From the NCBI GenBank assembly GCA_002436415.1, contig DJMA01000018.1, positions 32,627 through 96,626 of the forward strand: a DNA stretch of 64,000 nucleotides, given 5' to 3'. How positions within the stretch are numbered: the first letter of the stretch is position 1; each line of letters opens with the position of its first letter. Origin of the DNA: Bdellovibrionaceae bacterium UBA6502. GTDB lineage: Bacteria; Bdellovibrionota; Bdellovibrionia; Bdellovibrionales; UBA840. Under the pieces are notes generated by a model, which was given only the letters and a program-made list of their open reading frames with translations, was not told the DNA's origin and searched no databases. Positions 29,021 to 38,645 of this stretch are shown here, piece after piece. A program made the position numbers and the translations under genes.

Positions 29021-30904
29021 CTAATTTTCGTCAGACTCTTTTAAATGCAATAAAATTCTTTCAGCAAGAACCTCGTTAAAGCCTGGAAGTTTTGCCATTT
29101 CTTCAATGCTCAAACTACGGATATCATCAAGACTTGGGAATCTTTTTAACAACATTCGTTTTCTTTTCTCTCCCAAACCAACCACATAGTCTAACTCACT
29201 CTCTAATCCTTTTTTATCCCTTAACTTTCGGTGGTATGTGATTGCAAATCGGTGCGCCTCATCTCGTACGCCTACTAAAATTTGGAAAGCGCCTGAGCTA
29301 GTAGAAAAAGTTACTGGGTTTTCTCGTCCTGGTAGATAAAAACGTTCTTCGGTCTCTTCGATTTCTCTTTTATCAAAACCTAGTCTTTTTACTCGCGCTT
29401 TTGCAAGGCCAACTACTGGAATATACTCTTTGTCCAATTCTTCCAAAATCTTTCGTGCCATTCCTAATTGCCCTTTACCACCATCAATAACAATTAAATC
29501 TGGCTCTCCCCACTCCTCGTGCTTTAAACGGCGTCCAACGACCTCTTTCATTGCCAAGAAGTCGTTGTTTCCCTCAAAGCTTTTTATTTTAAATCGGCGG
29601 TAGTGATCTTTTGCGGGTGAACCATCTATAAAAACAACTCCACTTGCAACCACCTCTTTTCCTTGAAAATGTGAAATATCAAAACACTCAATGCGCTCTG
29701 GCTTTTGAGGAAGTTTTAACTTTCTTTGAATCTCAAGTAGACCTTTCTCTTTTTGTGATGCCTTTTGCATATGCTGCTGAAAGTGTTCATTGGCATTGGC
29801 ATTAGCAAGTTCCATTAGTTTTCTTGAATCTTCGTCGTGAACACCACGCACCAAAACCTTTTTGGATTTTTTCTCTTCCAACACAGTTACCATTAAGCGC
29901 GTAAGATCGAGGCCTAACTCCATCGGCACGATAAGCTCGTCTGGAATAATATTGTCTTGGTAATATTGTATAACAAAACTAGTGATTAGCTCCCTCGCAT
30001 CCTCGCTTGGATCGGCTGCATTGAACATTTTAAAAAAGTGATTTTGGTTACCAATGAGTCGGCCTTGTCGAATATGAAGACACTCGAGAAGAGTTCCTCT
30101 ATCGTCTCCATAAAGGGCAATTACGTCTTGATCTAAATCACTCCCCGCATTAACCACAGATTGTCTTTCAATGATATGTGTTAAGGCTTTTATACTATCT
30201 CTAAAGTGTGCAGCTTGTTCGAACATCTCATCTTTACTAGCTTTAAACATCCGATCATTTAGCTCGTTTAAAAGTTGTTCGTTTTTTCCTTTTAAAAATT
30301 TCTCGGCAGCCAATACATCCAGGGCATAATCTTTTTCCGAAATTAAATCCACACAAGGGGCTGTACATCTACCAATTTGATGAGTCATGCATGGACGCTT
30401 ACGAGACTTCATATAACTATCTTTACAGTCTCTAATTTTAAATTGTTTGTTTAAAAATTTAATCGTTTGCCTTACAGCGAGACCACTTGTGTAGGGCCCA
30501 TAATAACTGCTTCCATCGGGAATCACTCGGCGAGATAAATATAGACGTGGAAAATCATCTTTGGTTGATACTCGGATGTAGGGATAGTTTTTATCATCTT
30601 TTAGTCGGATATTATATTTAGGACGATACTTTTTAATTAAAGTAGCTTCGAGCAAAAAAGCTTCGGCTTCCGAGTTGGTTAAAATCGTCTCTATGTGGTC
30701 GATGTTTTGTACAAGAAGTCGAGTTTTGGAGCTATGGTCTTTTGAATCTGTTAAATAAGAACGAACCCTCGATTTTAAGTTTTTAGCTTTCCCAACATAT
30801 ATGACTTTGTCTGTCTTTGACTTCATCAAATACACACCGGGAGTCGTAGCAAATTCAGACACCAGTTTTTTTAACTCTTCTCGCTTTTTCTCGCTTATGG
30901 CCAC
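29021..30904 (-). CDS. uvrC: UvrABC excinuclease subunit C
   Basis: A 627-residue nucleotide-excision repair nuclease that cuts on both sides of a lesion after UvrB loading. It has an N-terminal GIY-YIG domain (TPGVYLMKSKTDKVIYVGKAKNL), a cysteine-rich middle (CKDSYMKSRKRPCM, CTAPC), a UVR segment, an RNase H-like domain (DISHFQG, IDGGKGQLG) and C-terminal helix-hairpin-helix motifs. The length is typical. The start is GTG (30902-30904) with AAGG one base upstream, an unusual spacing. uvrB is 2.5 kb away on the same strand with two plus-strand genes between. Confidence 0.97.
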   Translation of the reverse strand: MAISEKKREELKKLVSEFATTPGVYLMKSKTDKVIYVGKAKNLKSRVRSYLTDSKDHSSKTRLLVQNIDHIETILTNSEAEAFLLEATLIKKYRPKYNIRLKDDKNYPYIRVSTKDDFPRLYLSRRVIPDGSSYYGPYTSGLAVRQTIKFLNKQFKIRDCKDSYMKSRKRPCMTHQIGRCTAPCVDLISEKDYALDVLAAEKFLKGKNEQLLNELNDRMFKASKDEMFEQAAHFRDSIKALTHIIERQSVVNAGSDLDQDVIALYGDDRGTLLECLHIRQGRLIGNQNHFFKMFNAADPSEDARELITSFVIQYYQDNIIPDELIVPMELGLDLTRLMVTVLEEKKSKKVLVRGVHDEDSRKLMELANANANEHFQQHMQKASQKEKGLLEIQRKLKLPQKPERIECFDISHFQGKEVVASGVVFIDGSPAKDHYRRFKIKSFEGNNDFLAMKEVVGRRLKHEEWGEPDLIVIDGGKGQLGMARKILEELDKEYIPVVGLAKARVKRLGFDKREIEETEERFYLPGRENPVTFSTSSGAFQILVGVRDEAHRFAITYHRKLRDKKGLESELDYVVGLGEKRKRMLLKRFPSLDDIRSLSIEEMAKLPGFNEVLAERILLHLKESDEN

Positions 30905-31199
30905 GCCTTACTATAGTTCATTTTGGCCAATCGCTCCAGAGATTGTTCTCGAGATAACAGGGATTAAGATTTTTTTGATTTTTTGTTCATTTCTACAGCT
31001 AATTATCCCTTAAACTCACCTGCTCCTTGTCAAAAACTAGCGTACTTGCATTGAGTTAAATTGCCTTAAATCGCCATCTGAAGCTAAATACCAAACTTTG
31101 ATTCACGCAATGAATAAGTTAAGCTCCAAACAAGAAAAGATTTGAATTTATCAATGGGAGCCCTAGAATAATCCCTATAATTCGATCAAGGAGAGCCTC

Positions 31200-31997
31200 A
31201 TGGACTACAAAGATTTTTTTGCCAAACTATGGACTGACTACGTTCAAATTACCCCAAGTGCTGAGAAAATTCATGAGCTTCTATTAAAAGAAGAAAAGCA
31301 GATCATCAATGACCATATTGCGCTGAGAACATTTAACACTCCTGAATTAAACCTTGAGAAACTCGCTGAACATTTCAAAAAACTTGGATACAAAGAAGCT
31401 GGTCAATATGAGTTTGTAGAAAAAAAGTTGGAAGCTAAACATTTTCAGCACCCTGATCCGGAGGCTCCGAAAGTATTTATCTCCCACCTCTTGCTAGAAA
31501 AGTGCAGTGATAGTCTAAACAAAATCATAAGTAATCTTTTAACAGATGTTGATAAAGACATCGCCTCTAGAGATGACTTCATTTATATGGGTAGTCCGTG
31601 GCAAGTAAGTTACTCTGATTACCAACAACTTTTAGATGAAAGTGAGTATGCCGCCTGGATGGCTGCCTGGGGCTACCATCCCAATCACTTTACAGTTTCT
31701 GTGAACCATCTTGAAAATAGCCATTCTTTGCAGGAATTAAACCAGAAACTAAAAGATGCTGGCTATAAACTAAACCAATCGGGCGGAGAAATTAAAGGTT
31801 CAAAAGAAGTTTTATTAGAACAAAGCTCCACTATGGCCGACAAAGTTGAGCTAAATTTTACCGACAAAACTGAATTGATTCCTTCGTGCTTTTATGAGTT
31901 CGCACTTCGCCATCCTATGCAAGATGGAAATCTATACCAAGGATTTGTCGCAGCCAATGCTGATAAAATATTTGAAAGCACCAATGTGAAATCATGA
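31200..31997 (+). CDS. DUF1338 family 2-oxoadipate dioxygenase/decarboxylase-like protein
   Basis: A 265-residue member of the DUF1338/HglS-like family, non-haem Fe(II) enzymes that convert 2-oxoadipate to 2-hydroxyglutarate in lysine breakdown. Visible candidate metal ligands are His in DHIALRTF (about residue 40), His in HPNHFTVSVN (about 162) and Glu in SCFYEFALRH (about 245). The protein is shorter than HglS of Pseudomonas, so it belongs to the shorter group and its substrate is uncertain. AAGGAG lies six bases before the ATG. Its stop overlaps the next start by 4 bases, so the S41 peptidase is in the same operon. Confidence 0.8.
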   Translation: MDYKDFFAKLWTDYVQITPSAEKIHELLLKEEKQIINDHIALRTFNTPELNLEKLAEHFKKLGYKEAGQYEFVEKKLEAKHFQHPDPEAPKVFISHLLLEKCSDSLNKIISNLLTDVDKDIASRDDFIYMGSPWQVSYSDYQQLLDESEYAAWMAAWGYHPNHFTVSVNHLENSHSLQELNQKLKDAGYKLNQSGGEIKGSKEVLLEQSSTMADKVELNFTDKTELIPSCFYEFALRHPMQDGNLYQGFVAANADKIFESTNVKS

Positions 31998-33253
31998 GAA
32001 TAATACCGATGCTTTACCGAATTAGTTTTTTAATATATTTGATGCTTGCTACAACGAGCTGCTCAGCGACACAGGAGCTTAATCTTCAGTCTCAAAAACA
32101 GACCGAGCACTCTAAGAAGCTATTGAGTATTTTTGATAAAACTTGGCTTAGAGCAAAGGAGAAACTTGCGGTAAAATCTTCGGATGAAGTTTTTTCCCAG
32201 AAAAACTATCAGCATCTAAAAAGTAAAGTGGACACATTAGAGAATCTTGAAGAATTAAAGAGTCTAATAAATGCTTTTCTAGGAAGTCTGAATGTTTCAC
32301 ATACACAATTCATAACTACTGAAGATCAAGATTACTACTTTTTTCAATCCCTATTCAAAGCAAACGAAGTTTCTAACCCAAAACATTATCACATAGGTCT
32401 TCAGTACCAAAAGTCTCTAGAGGGGTATCGTATTCGCTCGGTTCTGGACTCTTACCCCGCTGAGCTTGCCGGTTTAAAAAAAGGTGACCTAATAATAAAA
32501 AACAACAATGAAGTTTTTAGTCCCATGTCTTTTAAAAGTACCAAGCCTCACACTTTATTTGTAAAACGTGGGCAAGATAACTTTTCTGTAAATGTAAGCC
32601 CTGTTTTTGAAAACATTCATTATTCAATGTTAAATGCCAGCAAGGCTAGTAAGAAAATCATTAAGCAAAATGGGCACAGGATAGGTTATTTTCATCTATG
32701 GTCAGGCACCAATGCCCTTTTTGAAAAAGAATTAAAGCAAAGCATGCTCGAGGACTTTAAGGATTGTGATTCGATCATATTGGACATTAGAGATGGCTAT
32801 GGAGGAGCATGGTACTCGTATTTAGATCCTTTCTACAAAGATAGAGAGTCATTTTACGCCTTTACTATAGTTCAAAAAAATGGCGATAGGTCGACAAACA
32901 CAGCCCCTCAGCAAACGAACCATAACTACACTAATAAACCACTAGTATTAATTACTAATTCGGGTTCCCGCTCTGGAAAAGAGGCAATAGCCTATCAACT
33001 CAAAAAAGACAAAAGAGCCGTCATAGTCGGCGAACCTACTGGTGGCTATTTTACAATTGGTGAAATTAACTTTTTAGAAGAAACTGATTTCCTATTATAT
33101 CTAGGTATCGCTCATCTAGAATTGGACGGCAAGCGCATTGAAAACAAAGGTGTGTTACCTGATGTTTATGTAGATTATTCTACAGCCCCTTATCCAAAGC
33201 GCGACCCACAACTTTTAAAAGCCCTAGAAATTGCTGAGAAAATAGCTCAGTAA
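31994..33253 (+). CDS. S41-family peptidase lipoprotein with PDZ domain
   Basis: A 419-residue exported protein with lipobox TTSC near residue 23. After an N-terminal helical part comes a PDZ-like segment (SYPAELAGLKKGDLIIKNN) and the S41 protease core: YFHLWSG, DIRDGYGG, then NSGSRSGKEAIAYQLK, where the serine of RSGKE is the expected nucleophile, and VGEPTGG. These are tail-specific (C-terminal-processing) peptidase features. It probably degrades or trims proteins in the periplasm. Its start overlaps the DUF1338 gene stop (ATGA). An internal ATG at residue 6 is an alternative start that keeps the signal. Confidence 0.85.
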   Translation: MRIIPMLYRISFLIYLMLATTSCSATQELNLQSQKQTEHSKKLLSIFDKTWLRAKEKLAVKSSDEVFSQKNYQHLKSKVDTLENLEELKSLINAFLGSLNVSHTQFITTEDQDYYFFQSLFKANEVSNPKHYHIGLQYQKSLEGYRIRSVLDSYPAELAGLKKGDLIIKNNNEVFSPMSFKSTKPHTLFVKRGQDNFSVNVSPVFENIHYSMLNASKASKKIIKQNGHRIGYFHLWSGTNALFEKELKQSMLEDFKDCDSIILDIRDGYGGAWYSYLDPFYKDRESFYAFTIVQKNGDRSTNTAPQQTNHNYTNKPLVLITNSGSRSGKEAIAYQLKKDKRAVIVGEPTGGYFTIGEINFLEETDFLLYLGIAHLELDGKRIENKGVLPDVYVDYSTAPYPKRDPQLLKALEIAEKIAQ

Positions 33254-33403
33254 GTTTTCAGTTGAGAATTGTTAGTACTTTCATGATGGGATCAAAAAAT
33301 AGATGCTAGACAATCTTCTTTTTGTTTTTTATTTCCTATCGATAAAAAACACTCGCCTCCCATACAAAACAGACATTAAAAGATAGATCACAGCCCTTGA
33401 TAG

Positions 33404-33433
33404 ATAAAAATTTTTAGGGGAAGCAAACCCTAA
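33404..33433 (-). terminator. Weak hairpin after uvrB
   Basis: A 6-bp stem (TTAGGG at 33414-33419 with CCCTAA at 33428-33433) just after the uvrB stop codon, followed on the minus strand by AAATTTTT. The T-run is not directly adjacent to the stem, so this is a weak call. Confidence 0.35.
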
Positions 33434-33434
33434 C

Positions 33435-35492
33435 CTAAGAATTTGCACCTTCGCGAAACTGTAAGTCGAGCATCTCTAAACGCTTAATTTCGTCACGATA
33501 CTTTGCTGCCGCTTCAAACTCGAGCTCTTCTGCTGCTTCTCGCATTTTCTTTCTTAGTTTTTCAATTTCTGAATTGAGCTTTTGTGGCTTGCCAATCAAA
33601 TTTTGGTATTTTAGCAAATCTTTATTTTCATCTTCTAATGGTACCGTAGAATAATCTGCCTCAAAAATCTCGTGTAAGCCATCTTGGATATTCTTTTTAA
33701 TGGTTGCAGGAGTGATTCCATGTTCTTTGTTGTAGGCCATTTGAATTTGACGACGTCTTGCTGTTTCATCCAAAGCCTCTTCCATAGATTTAGTTACACT
33801 GTCTGCATATAAAATCACGCGTCCACCAGAGTTTCGAGCGGCCCTACCAATGGTTTGCACTAAAGATCGAGTGGATCTTAAAAAGCCTTCTTTATCCGCA
33901 TCAGTAATCGCCACTAAGCTAACTTCTGGAATATCTAATCCCTCTCTTAAAAGGTTAATTCCTACCAATACATCAAAAGTACCAAGTCGTAAGTCTCTAA
34001 TGATGGTGGTTCTTTCAAAAGTTTTAATATCAGAGTGGAGGTACTTAACTTTAATACCCAAATTGGAATAATAATCGGTCAAATCCTCTGCGGAGCGCTT
34101 AGTTAAAGTAGTAATCAGAACACGCTCTTTTCTTTTGATGCGTTCTTTAATTTCTTTGAGTAGATCGTCTACCTGAAACTTTGCCCCTCGAACTTCAACG
34201 ATAGGATCCAATAAACCGGTAGGTCGAATCAATTGCTCGACGATCAAACCATCACTGTTTTCAAATTCAAAATCGCCAGGTGTGGCACTTACATAAAGTG
34301 TGCGATTGGTTAATTTTTCAAATTCATCAAAAGCCAAAGGACGGTTATCTAAAGCGGAAGGAAGTCGAAAACCATGATCCACCAGAGTGCTTTTACGAGA
34401 TCTATCTCCTCGATACATTCCACCAACTTGAGGCACAGTAATATGACTCTCATCTATGATTGTTAAAAAACCTTTTGGAAAATATTCTAATAAAGTCGGA
34501 GGAGCATCCCCTGGAGATCTTCCCGTCAAGTGCCTCGAATAGTTTTCAACTCCTTGGCAATAGCCTAGTTGCTCTATCATCTCAATATCATAATAGGTTC
34601 GTTGCTCTAAACGTTGTGCCTCTAGTTGCTTCATTTGCGCGTTTAACTCTTGAAGCCTTTCACGAAGCTCGTCCTTGATTCCTTCAATGGCTTTATCCAT
34701 ACGATCTTTTGTATTTACATAGTGAGAGGCTGGATAAATATTTACTTCCTCAAACTCCCCAATTCGCTCGCCAGAGATTGGATCAATTCGTGAGATTCGA
34801 TCAATATAATCGCCAAAGAATTCAATCCTTAATACATGACTGTCTTCATAAGGTGGAAAAACATCTACCGTATCTCCCCTCACCCGAAAGCTTGCACGAT
34901 GGAAGTTTATGTCATTTCTTTCATATTGAATAAAAACTAAATCTCTTAAAAACTGATCTCTAGCCACTTCTTGATTTACTTTAATTTGCATAACAAGATC
35001 TTCATAGGAGTCAGGGCTCCCTAAACCATAAATACAAGAAACACTAGAGATAATGATCACATCATTTCGCTCTAGCAAACTTCTGGTAGCCGAGTGGCGC
35101 ATTCTATCTAGCTGCTCATTTATGGATGAGTCTTTTTCGATATAGGTATCTCTTTGTGGAACGTAGGCCTCTGGTTGATAGTAGTCATAATAACTAACGA
35201 AATACTCCACCGCATTTTCAGGAAACAAATTACGAAACTCTACATACATTTGCGCGGCGAGAGTTTTATTGGGAGCGATGATTAAACTAGGTACTCCTAG
35301 CTTTTGAATGGTATTAGCCATGGTAAAGGTTTTACCACTTCCGGTAACCCCGAGAAGGACCTGCTTATCGGCACCTTGCTCAAAGTTTTCAACCAACTGT
35401 TTAATCGCAGCAGGTTGATCCCCGGAAGGAGCGAAATCGGTTTTCATTTTGAAATTAGCTCTGGTGTTTTCGTATTTAATCTTTGTTCCCAT
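33435..35492 (-). CDS. uvrB: UvrABC excinuclease subunit B
   Basis: A 685-residue helicase-like damage-verification subunit of nucleotide-excision repair. It has Walker A GVTGSGKT, the DNA-clamping beta-hairpin YYDYYQPEAYVP, the DESH Walker B motif, motif VI QTIGRAARN, and a C-terminal UVR domain (EAAEELEFEAAAKYRDEI) that binds UvrC. The length is standard. No good ribosome site precedes the ATG at 35490-35492; an internal Met16 (MKTDFAPSGDQ) is an alternative start and would match the usual N-terminus better. It is separated from the upstream secreted-protein gene by 35 bases. Confidence 0.97.
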   Translation of the reverse strand: MGTKIKYENTRANFKMKTDFAPSGDQPAAIKQLVENFEQGADKQVLLGVTGSGKTFTMANTIQKLGVPSLIIAPNKTLAAQMYVEFRNLFPENAVEYFVSYYDYYQPEAYVPQRDTYIEKDSSINEQLDRMRHSATRSLLERNDVIIISSVSCIYGLGSPDSYEDLVMQIKVNQEVARDQFLRDLVFIQYERNDINFHRASFRVRGDTVDVFPPYEDSHVLRIEFFGDYIDRISRIDPISGERIGEFEEVNIYPASHYVNTKDRMDKAIEGIKDELRERLQELNAQMKQLEAQRLEQRTYYDIEMIEQLGYCQGVENYSRHLTGRSPGDAPPTLLEYFPKGFLTIIDESHITVPQVGGMYRGDRSRKSTLVDHGFRLPSALDNRPLAFDEFEKLTNRTLYVSATPGDFEFENSDGLIVEQLIRPTGLLDPIVEVRGAKFQVDDLLKEIKERIKRKERVLITTLTKRSAEDLTDYYSNLGIKVKYLHSDIKTFERTTIIRDLRLGTFDVLVGINLLREGLDIPEVSLVAITDADKEGFLRSTRSLVQTIGRAARNSGGRVILYADSVTKSMEEALDETARRRQIQMAYNKEHGITPATIKKNIQDGLHEIFEADYSTVPLEDENKDLLKYQNLIGKPQKLNSEIEKLRKKMREAAEELEFEAAAKYRDEIKRLEMLDLQFREGANS

Positions 35493-35527
35493 AAAGAAAA
35501 CATAGCACCATTCTAAATTTAAGTCTT

Positions 35528-37597
35528 CTAATTTGAGTTGATAATTATAGTTGCAATGATTGCCGCATTGATAGCGGCATCAGAAGCCTCTTCCATCATT
35601 TCCTCCAGAGCCTCAAGGCTTTCTTCGGCAGCAATTTCCTCGATTTCCTTTCTAGCATCTCCAACCTTCTGATACTTTTGGCGAATGACTACTGTTTCCA
35701 ACATATCCACTAGCTCTTGTTTAGTTAAACTAGTTCCTTGATATGATCTGTCGTAAATCTCATCAAATGCCTGACGTATTTCACTCAAGGTCATTTTTAA
35801 CTTAGCCCCCGCGTGAATCGCTTCACCGACAGTCGTGTAATTAGCACTTTTTGCATTATGATAAATATAAGAAGATTGCTCAAGAACCAAATCCATTTCC
35901 AATTGGTTCTTCTGCATAACTTCTCCTAAAAGGATAGATCCCCCTCTGTCATTGTCTGACTTCTTATAGATTGTTTTGATATTTTCAGCTAACTTTCGAA
36001 CACTTTCTGAACTGGTATCACTATCCGTTAACTTAGCAACCAGTAATATTACTCCAGCAATATCTGAATCTGAAACTACATCGTAGATTTCCTGAAGCAA
36101 GCCTTTGGCCTTTGCTAAATTATCCGTAAAGCTTCCCTTTTTAAGAAGCGAGTACATATAAATATGAGGGGTAAAACTCGAACTCCAAAAACCAGCGACG
36201 TCTCGAGCCTGTTTAAAATAAGAATAGTATTCATTATAGATCTCTTTCCAATTACTTTCATTAATTTGGATATTTTCACCTTCTAGGTTTCTAAGTCGAA
36301 TGTCTGAGAAAATTCCATTCAAAAAAAGTTTAAAATCAACTGTATCCGATGTGTCCCAACTAGCTTTTTTTAAGAATTCAGCCATCACTTTGGAATTAAT
36401 ATTTAATACCAGCATCTCATATGCAAATTCAGTCGCATTATCACCATCAATTGTCCAACTCTCTTTATAAAGTTTTGTTGCTGTTTTCGCCATTAAATCA
36501 ATGTGATTTTCTTCGGATTTGGAGAGATCCTCTTTTCCCTGATTTTTCAAATAGGATAAGTATCTATTCGCAGATTTTACAACCTCCATCCTTTGTGCAG
36601 CAGTAGCCCCCTTCATTTGTTGGCGAGCTCTAACATAGTCATTTACAATATCTAACACTGCTGGAGTAGAGTACTCTTCCATATTTATGATATTACTTTT
36701 CTCCGACATTAGATTGTCCCTTATAAATTCATTATTAGGAAAACGATCCCTCAAAGCTCTTTGCAGACTTGCAATACTAGCGACAGAGTTTACCTGAAAT
36801 AAATCATGTTTTGAGTCCCCTCTGTGATAGGTAAAGTAAATATCAAAACCTGTGGTCTTACTAGGACTGAGATAAAAACGAAATGGTCCATCTTGCATAA
36901 CCTGATTGGACTCACCACTCTGGACCAATTTTATAAAATCTGTACCCAGTTCAGCAGTTCTTCTATAGATTAGGTAGTGTTTTTCGGGGTTCTCCAATAA
37001 CTCTTTCGCTAAATCTTGAAGGCTATTAATTTTTGTTTCCTCAACTTCTAGAAGCCTTTTTGATCGAACAGGTAGTTGCACAGAGCGGATATCATAATTA
37101 TTTTTTTTCATCCAATCAGAAAGTGCTTTTCTTATTCCAGGCCCCTTTACCAAGTTAATCTCGGAGGCCATAGTTAGAGAATTGAACATCTGAAAATACA
37201 AGACATACTGTCCCTTCTCATTCTTCAAAAGGATAAGCTCATTTCCCGAAGCCGTTTTGTAAATCCTTGAACTTACTCCTCGAATGATCTGGGAAACACC
37301 CATATCATCCCATTTTCCAGGGGTTAAAACATACTCTGTTTGTAGTTCATTTTTTTCAACTGCGTCAGCCAAAGCCTTCATTAGCTCTTTAATACTGTCT
37401 GTTTCTGCAAAAAGAGCTAATTTCGAAGACCCAGCCAATTTTGCAAATAATCCGTCTTCATGGACTTTCTTAAATTTATAGTTTAACCTAGCATGTTTAG
37501 TATTTTGAGACGTACTGGCAGATAGTTTACATTCAATTTGGTCCGCAAAAAGACTCCCACTAAAAATAAAAATCATTAAAATATACTTAGTCTTCAT
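35528..37597 (-). CDS. Large secreted protein of unknown function
   Basis: I do not recognise this family. From the ATG at 37595-37597, which has AAAGGA at normal spacing and gives an immediate Sec signal (MKTKYILMIFIFSGSLFA), it has 689 residues; a longer reading to 37633 hides the signal. Residues about 40-300 are mixed alpha/beta with four similar segments of the type 'sLqdLakeL...yliyR...fyFqm', suggesting a repeated domain. Residues 330-640 are mostly helical. The end is an acidic helix followed by a small hydrophobic tail (AAINAAIIATIIINSN). Probably periplasmic. It has no functional neighbours. Confidence 0.7.
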   Translation of the reverse strand: MKTKYILMIFIFSGSLFADQIECKLSASTSQNTKHARLNYKFKKVHEDGLFAKLAGSSKLALFAETDSIKELMKALADAVEKNELQTEYVLTPGKWDDMGVSQIIRGVSSRIYKTASGNELILLKNEKGQYVLYFQMFNSLTMASEINLVKGPGIRKALSDWMKKNNYDIRSVQLPVRSKRLLEVEETKINSLQDLAKELLENPEKHYLIYRRTAELGTDFIKLVQSGESNQVMQDGPFRFYLSPSKTTGFDIYFTYHRGDSKHDLFQVNSVASIASLQRALRDRFPNNEFIRDNLMSEKSNIINMEEYSTPAVLDIVNDYVRARQQMKGATAAQRMEVVKSANRYLSYLKNQGKEDLSKSEENHIDLMAKTATKLYKESWTIDGDNATEFAYEMLVLNINSKVMAEFLKKASWDTSDTVDFKLFLNGIFSDIRLRNLEGENIQINESNWKEIYNEYYSYFKQARDVAGFWSSSFTPHIYMYSLLKKGSFTDNLAKAKGLLQEIYDVVSDSDIAGVILLVAKLTDSDTSSESVRKLAENIKTIYKKSDNDRGGSILLGEVMQKNQLEMDLVLEQSSYIYHNAKSANYTTVGEAIHAGAKLKMTLSEIRQAFDEIYDRSYQGTSLTKQELVDMLETVVIRQKYQKVGDARKEIEEIAAEESLEALEEMMEEASDAAINAAIIATIIINSN

Positions 37598-37909
37598 AGA
37601 ATTCCTTTTGGCATTAAATTCAGTCGGTGACAATTAAAGTTACCTTCACTTAGGCTCAAAAAACACACAATGGTCATAGAGAGCTATCATTAGTTTCATA
37701 TGAAAAGTCTATGCCAAACAAAGCGAACATCTCCACAGAAGAGCAGACTACCTATCACAATAATTACAGAAATTGAATCAGGAAGAAGCTGTCAAAATTT
37801 TCGACATCCTTATCTTTCTTACCTGATGCGCGTAAACGCAGCGCTTTGCTGCTCAAAAATTATGAATTTAAGCAATTAGCCCTTAAATTAAGTCTACAGG
37901 AGAACACAT
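37598..37909. other. Intergenic region between divergent genes (312 bp)
   Basis: It must hold the promoters of the secreted-protein gene (minus) and the TIGR02147 gene (plus). The only structure noticed is a short GCAGC/GCTGC inverted repeat near 37838-37852. GGAG just before 37910 is the ribosome site of the TIGR02147 gene. Confidence 0.35.
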
Positions 37910-38644
37910 ATGGAATTTCGAGAAATCTTACAGCAAGAATACATTGAAAGACTTAGGAAAAACCCTAAGTATTCCATGCGAGCCTACGCCAACTTTTTAG
38001 GGATTGATTCTGGAAGTTTATCAAGACTTTTAAACGGTCAAAGAAAAGCCAATTCACAAACCATGGAAAAGCTTTCTTTACGTTTAGGAATCAACTTTCA
38101 AGAAATTGATGAGCAAGGAATTCGTAGGTCTACTCCAAAAGATTTAAGTCTTGAAATATTTAAAATCATCAGTGATTGGCAACACTTTGCCATTTTAGAG
38201 TTAATTAAAACCGATGATTTTATCAACGACACCAACTGGATTGCCTCTCGACTTGGCCTACAAAACATCGAAGCTAGAGACGCCATTGAACGATTAAAAA
38301 ACGTAGACTTTATTGAAGAAGATAAAAATGGAAAATTAATCTTAAAAGACATTCACCTAAGCACCCTGTCACAAGATTACACAACGGCGGCGCTTAGAAA
38401 ATTACAAAAATGCTTTTTAGAAAAAGCGATCACAGCCCAAGAAGAAGTGGAGTTTGATGATCGTCACCAAAGTACATTAACGGTAGCCGTAGCCCGGGAT
38501 CAGCTGCCTCAAATCAAAGAGAAGATTAACCAATTTAGACGAAGCTTAAATGACTTTTGCGAAGCTCATAAAAGCAAGGACCAAGTCTATAACTTAAGCC
38601 TTTCTCTTTACCCCCTAACGAAAATAAAAAATGAGGAGAGATAA
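37910..38644 (+). CDS. TIGR02147 family regulator
   Basis: A 244-residue protein with an N-terminal helix-turn-helix (YSMRAYANFLGIDSGSLSRLLNGQRKAN) of the Cro/C1 type followed by the helical TIGR02147 domain (FKIISDWQHFAILELIKTDDF, WIASRLGLQNIEARDAIERL). The family is expanded in Bdellovibrio-like bacteria and Fibrobacter and is regarded as a transcription regulator of unknown ligand. GGAG precedes the ATG at good spacing. The next gene, an exported metalloprotease-like lipoprotein, starts one base after its stop, so the regulator and protease are one operon. Confidence 0.85.
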   Translation: MEFREILQQEYIERLRKNPKYSMRAYANFLGIDSGSLSRLLNGQRKANSQTMEKLSLRLGINFQEIDEQGIRRSTPKDLSLEIFKIISDWQHFAILELIKTDDFINDTNWIASRLGLQNIEARDAIERLKNVDFIEEDKNGKLILKDIHLSTLSQDYTTAALRKLQKCFLEKAITAQEEVEFDDRHQSTLTVAVARDQLPQIKEKINQFRRSLNDFCEAHKSKDQVYNLSLSLYPLTKIKNEER

Positions 38645-38645
38645 A

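Noticed and set aside
31176..31181. Perfect TATAAT upstream of the DUF1338 gene
   Set aside because: No recognisable -35 is found 16-18 bases upstream, so I do not call a promoter.
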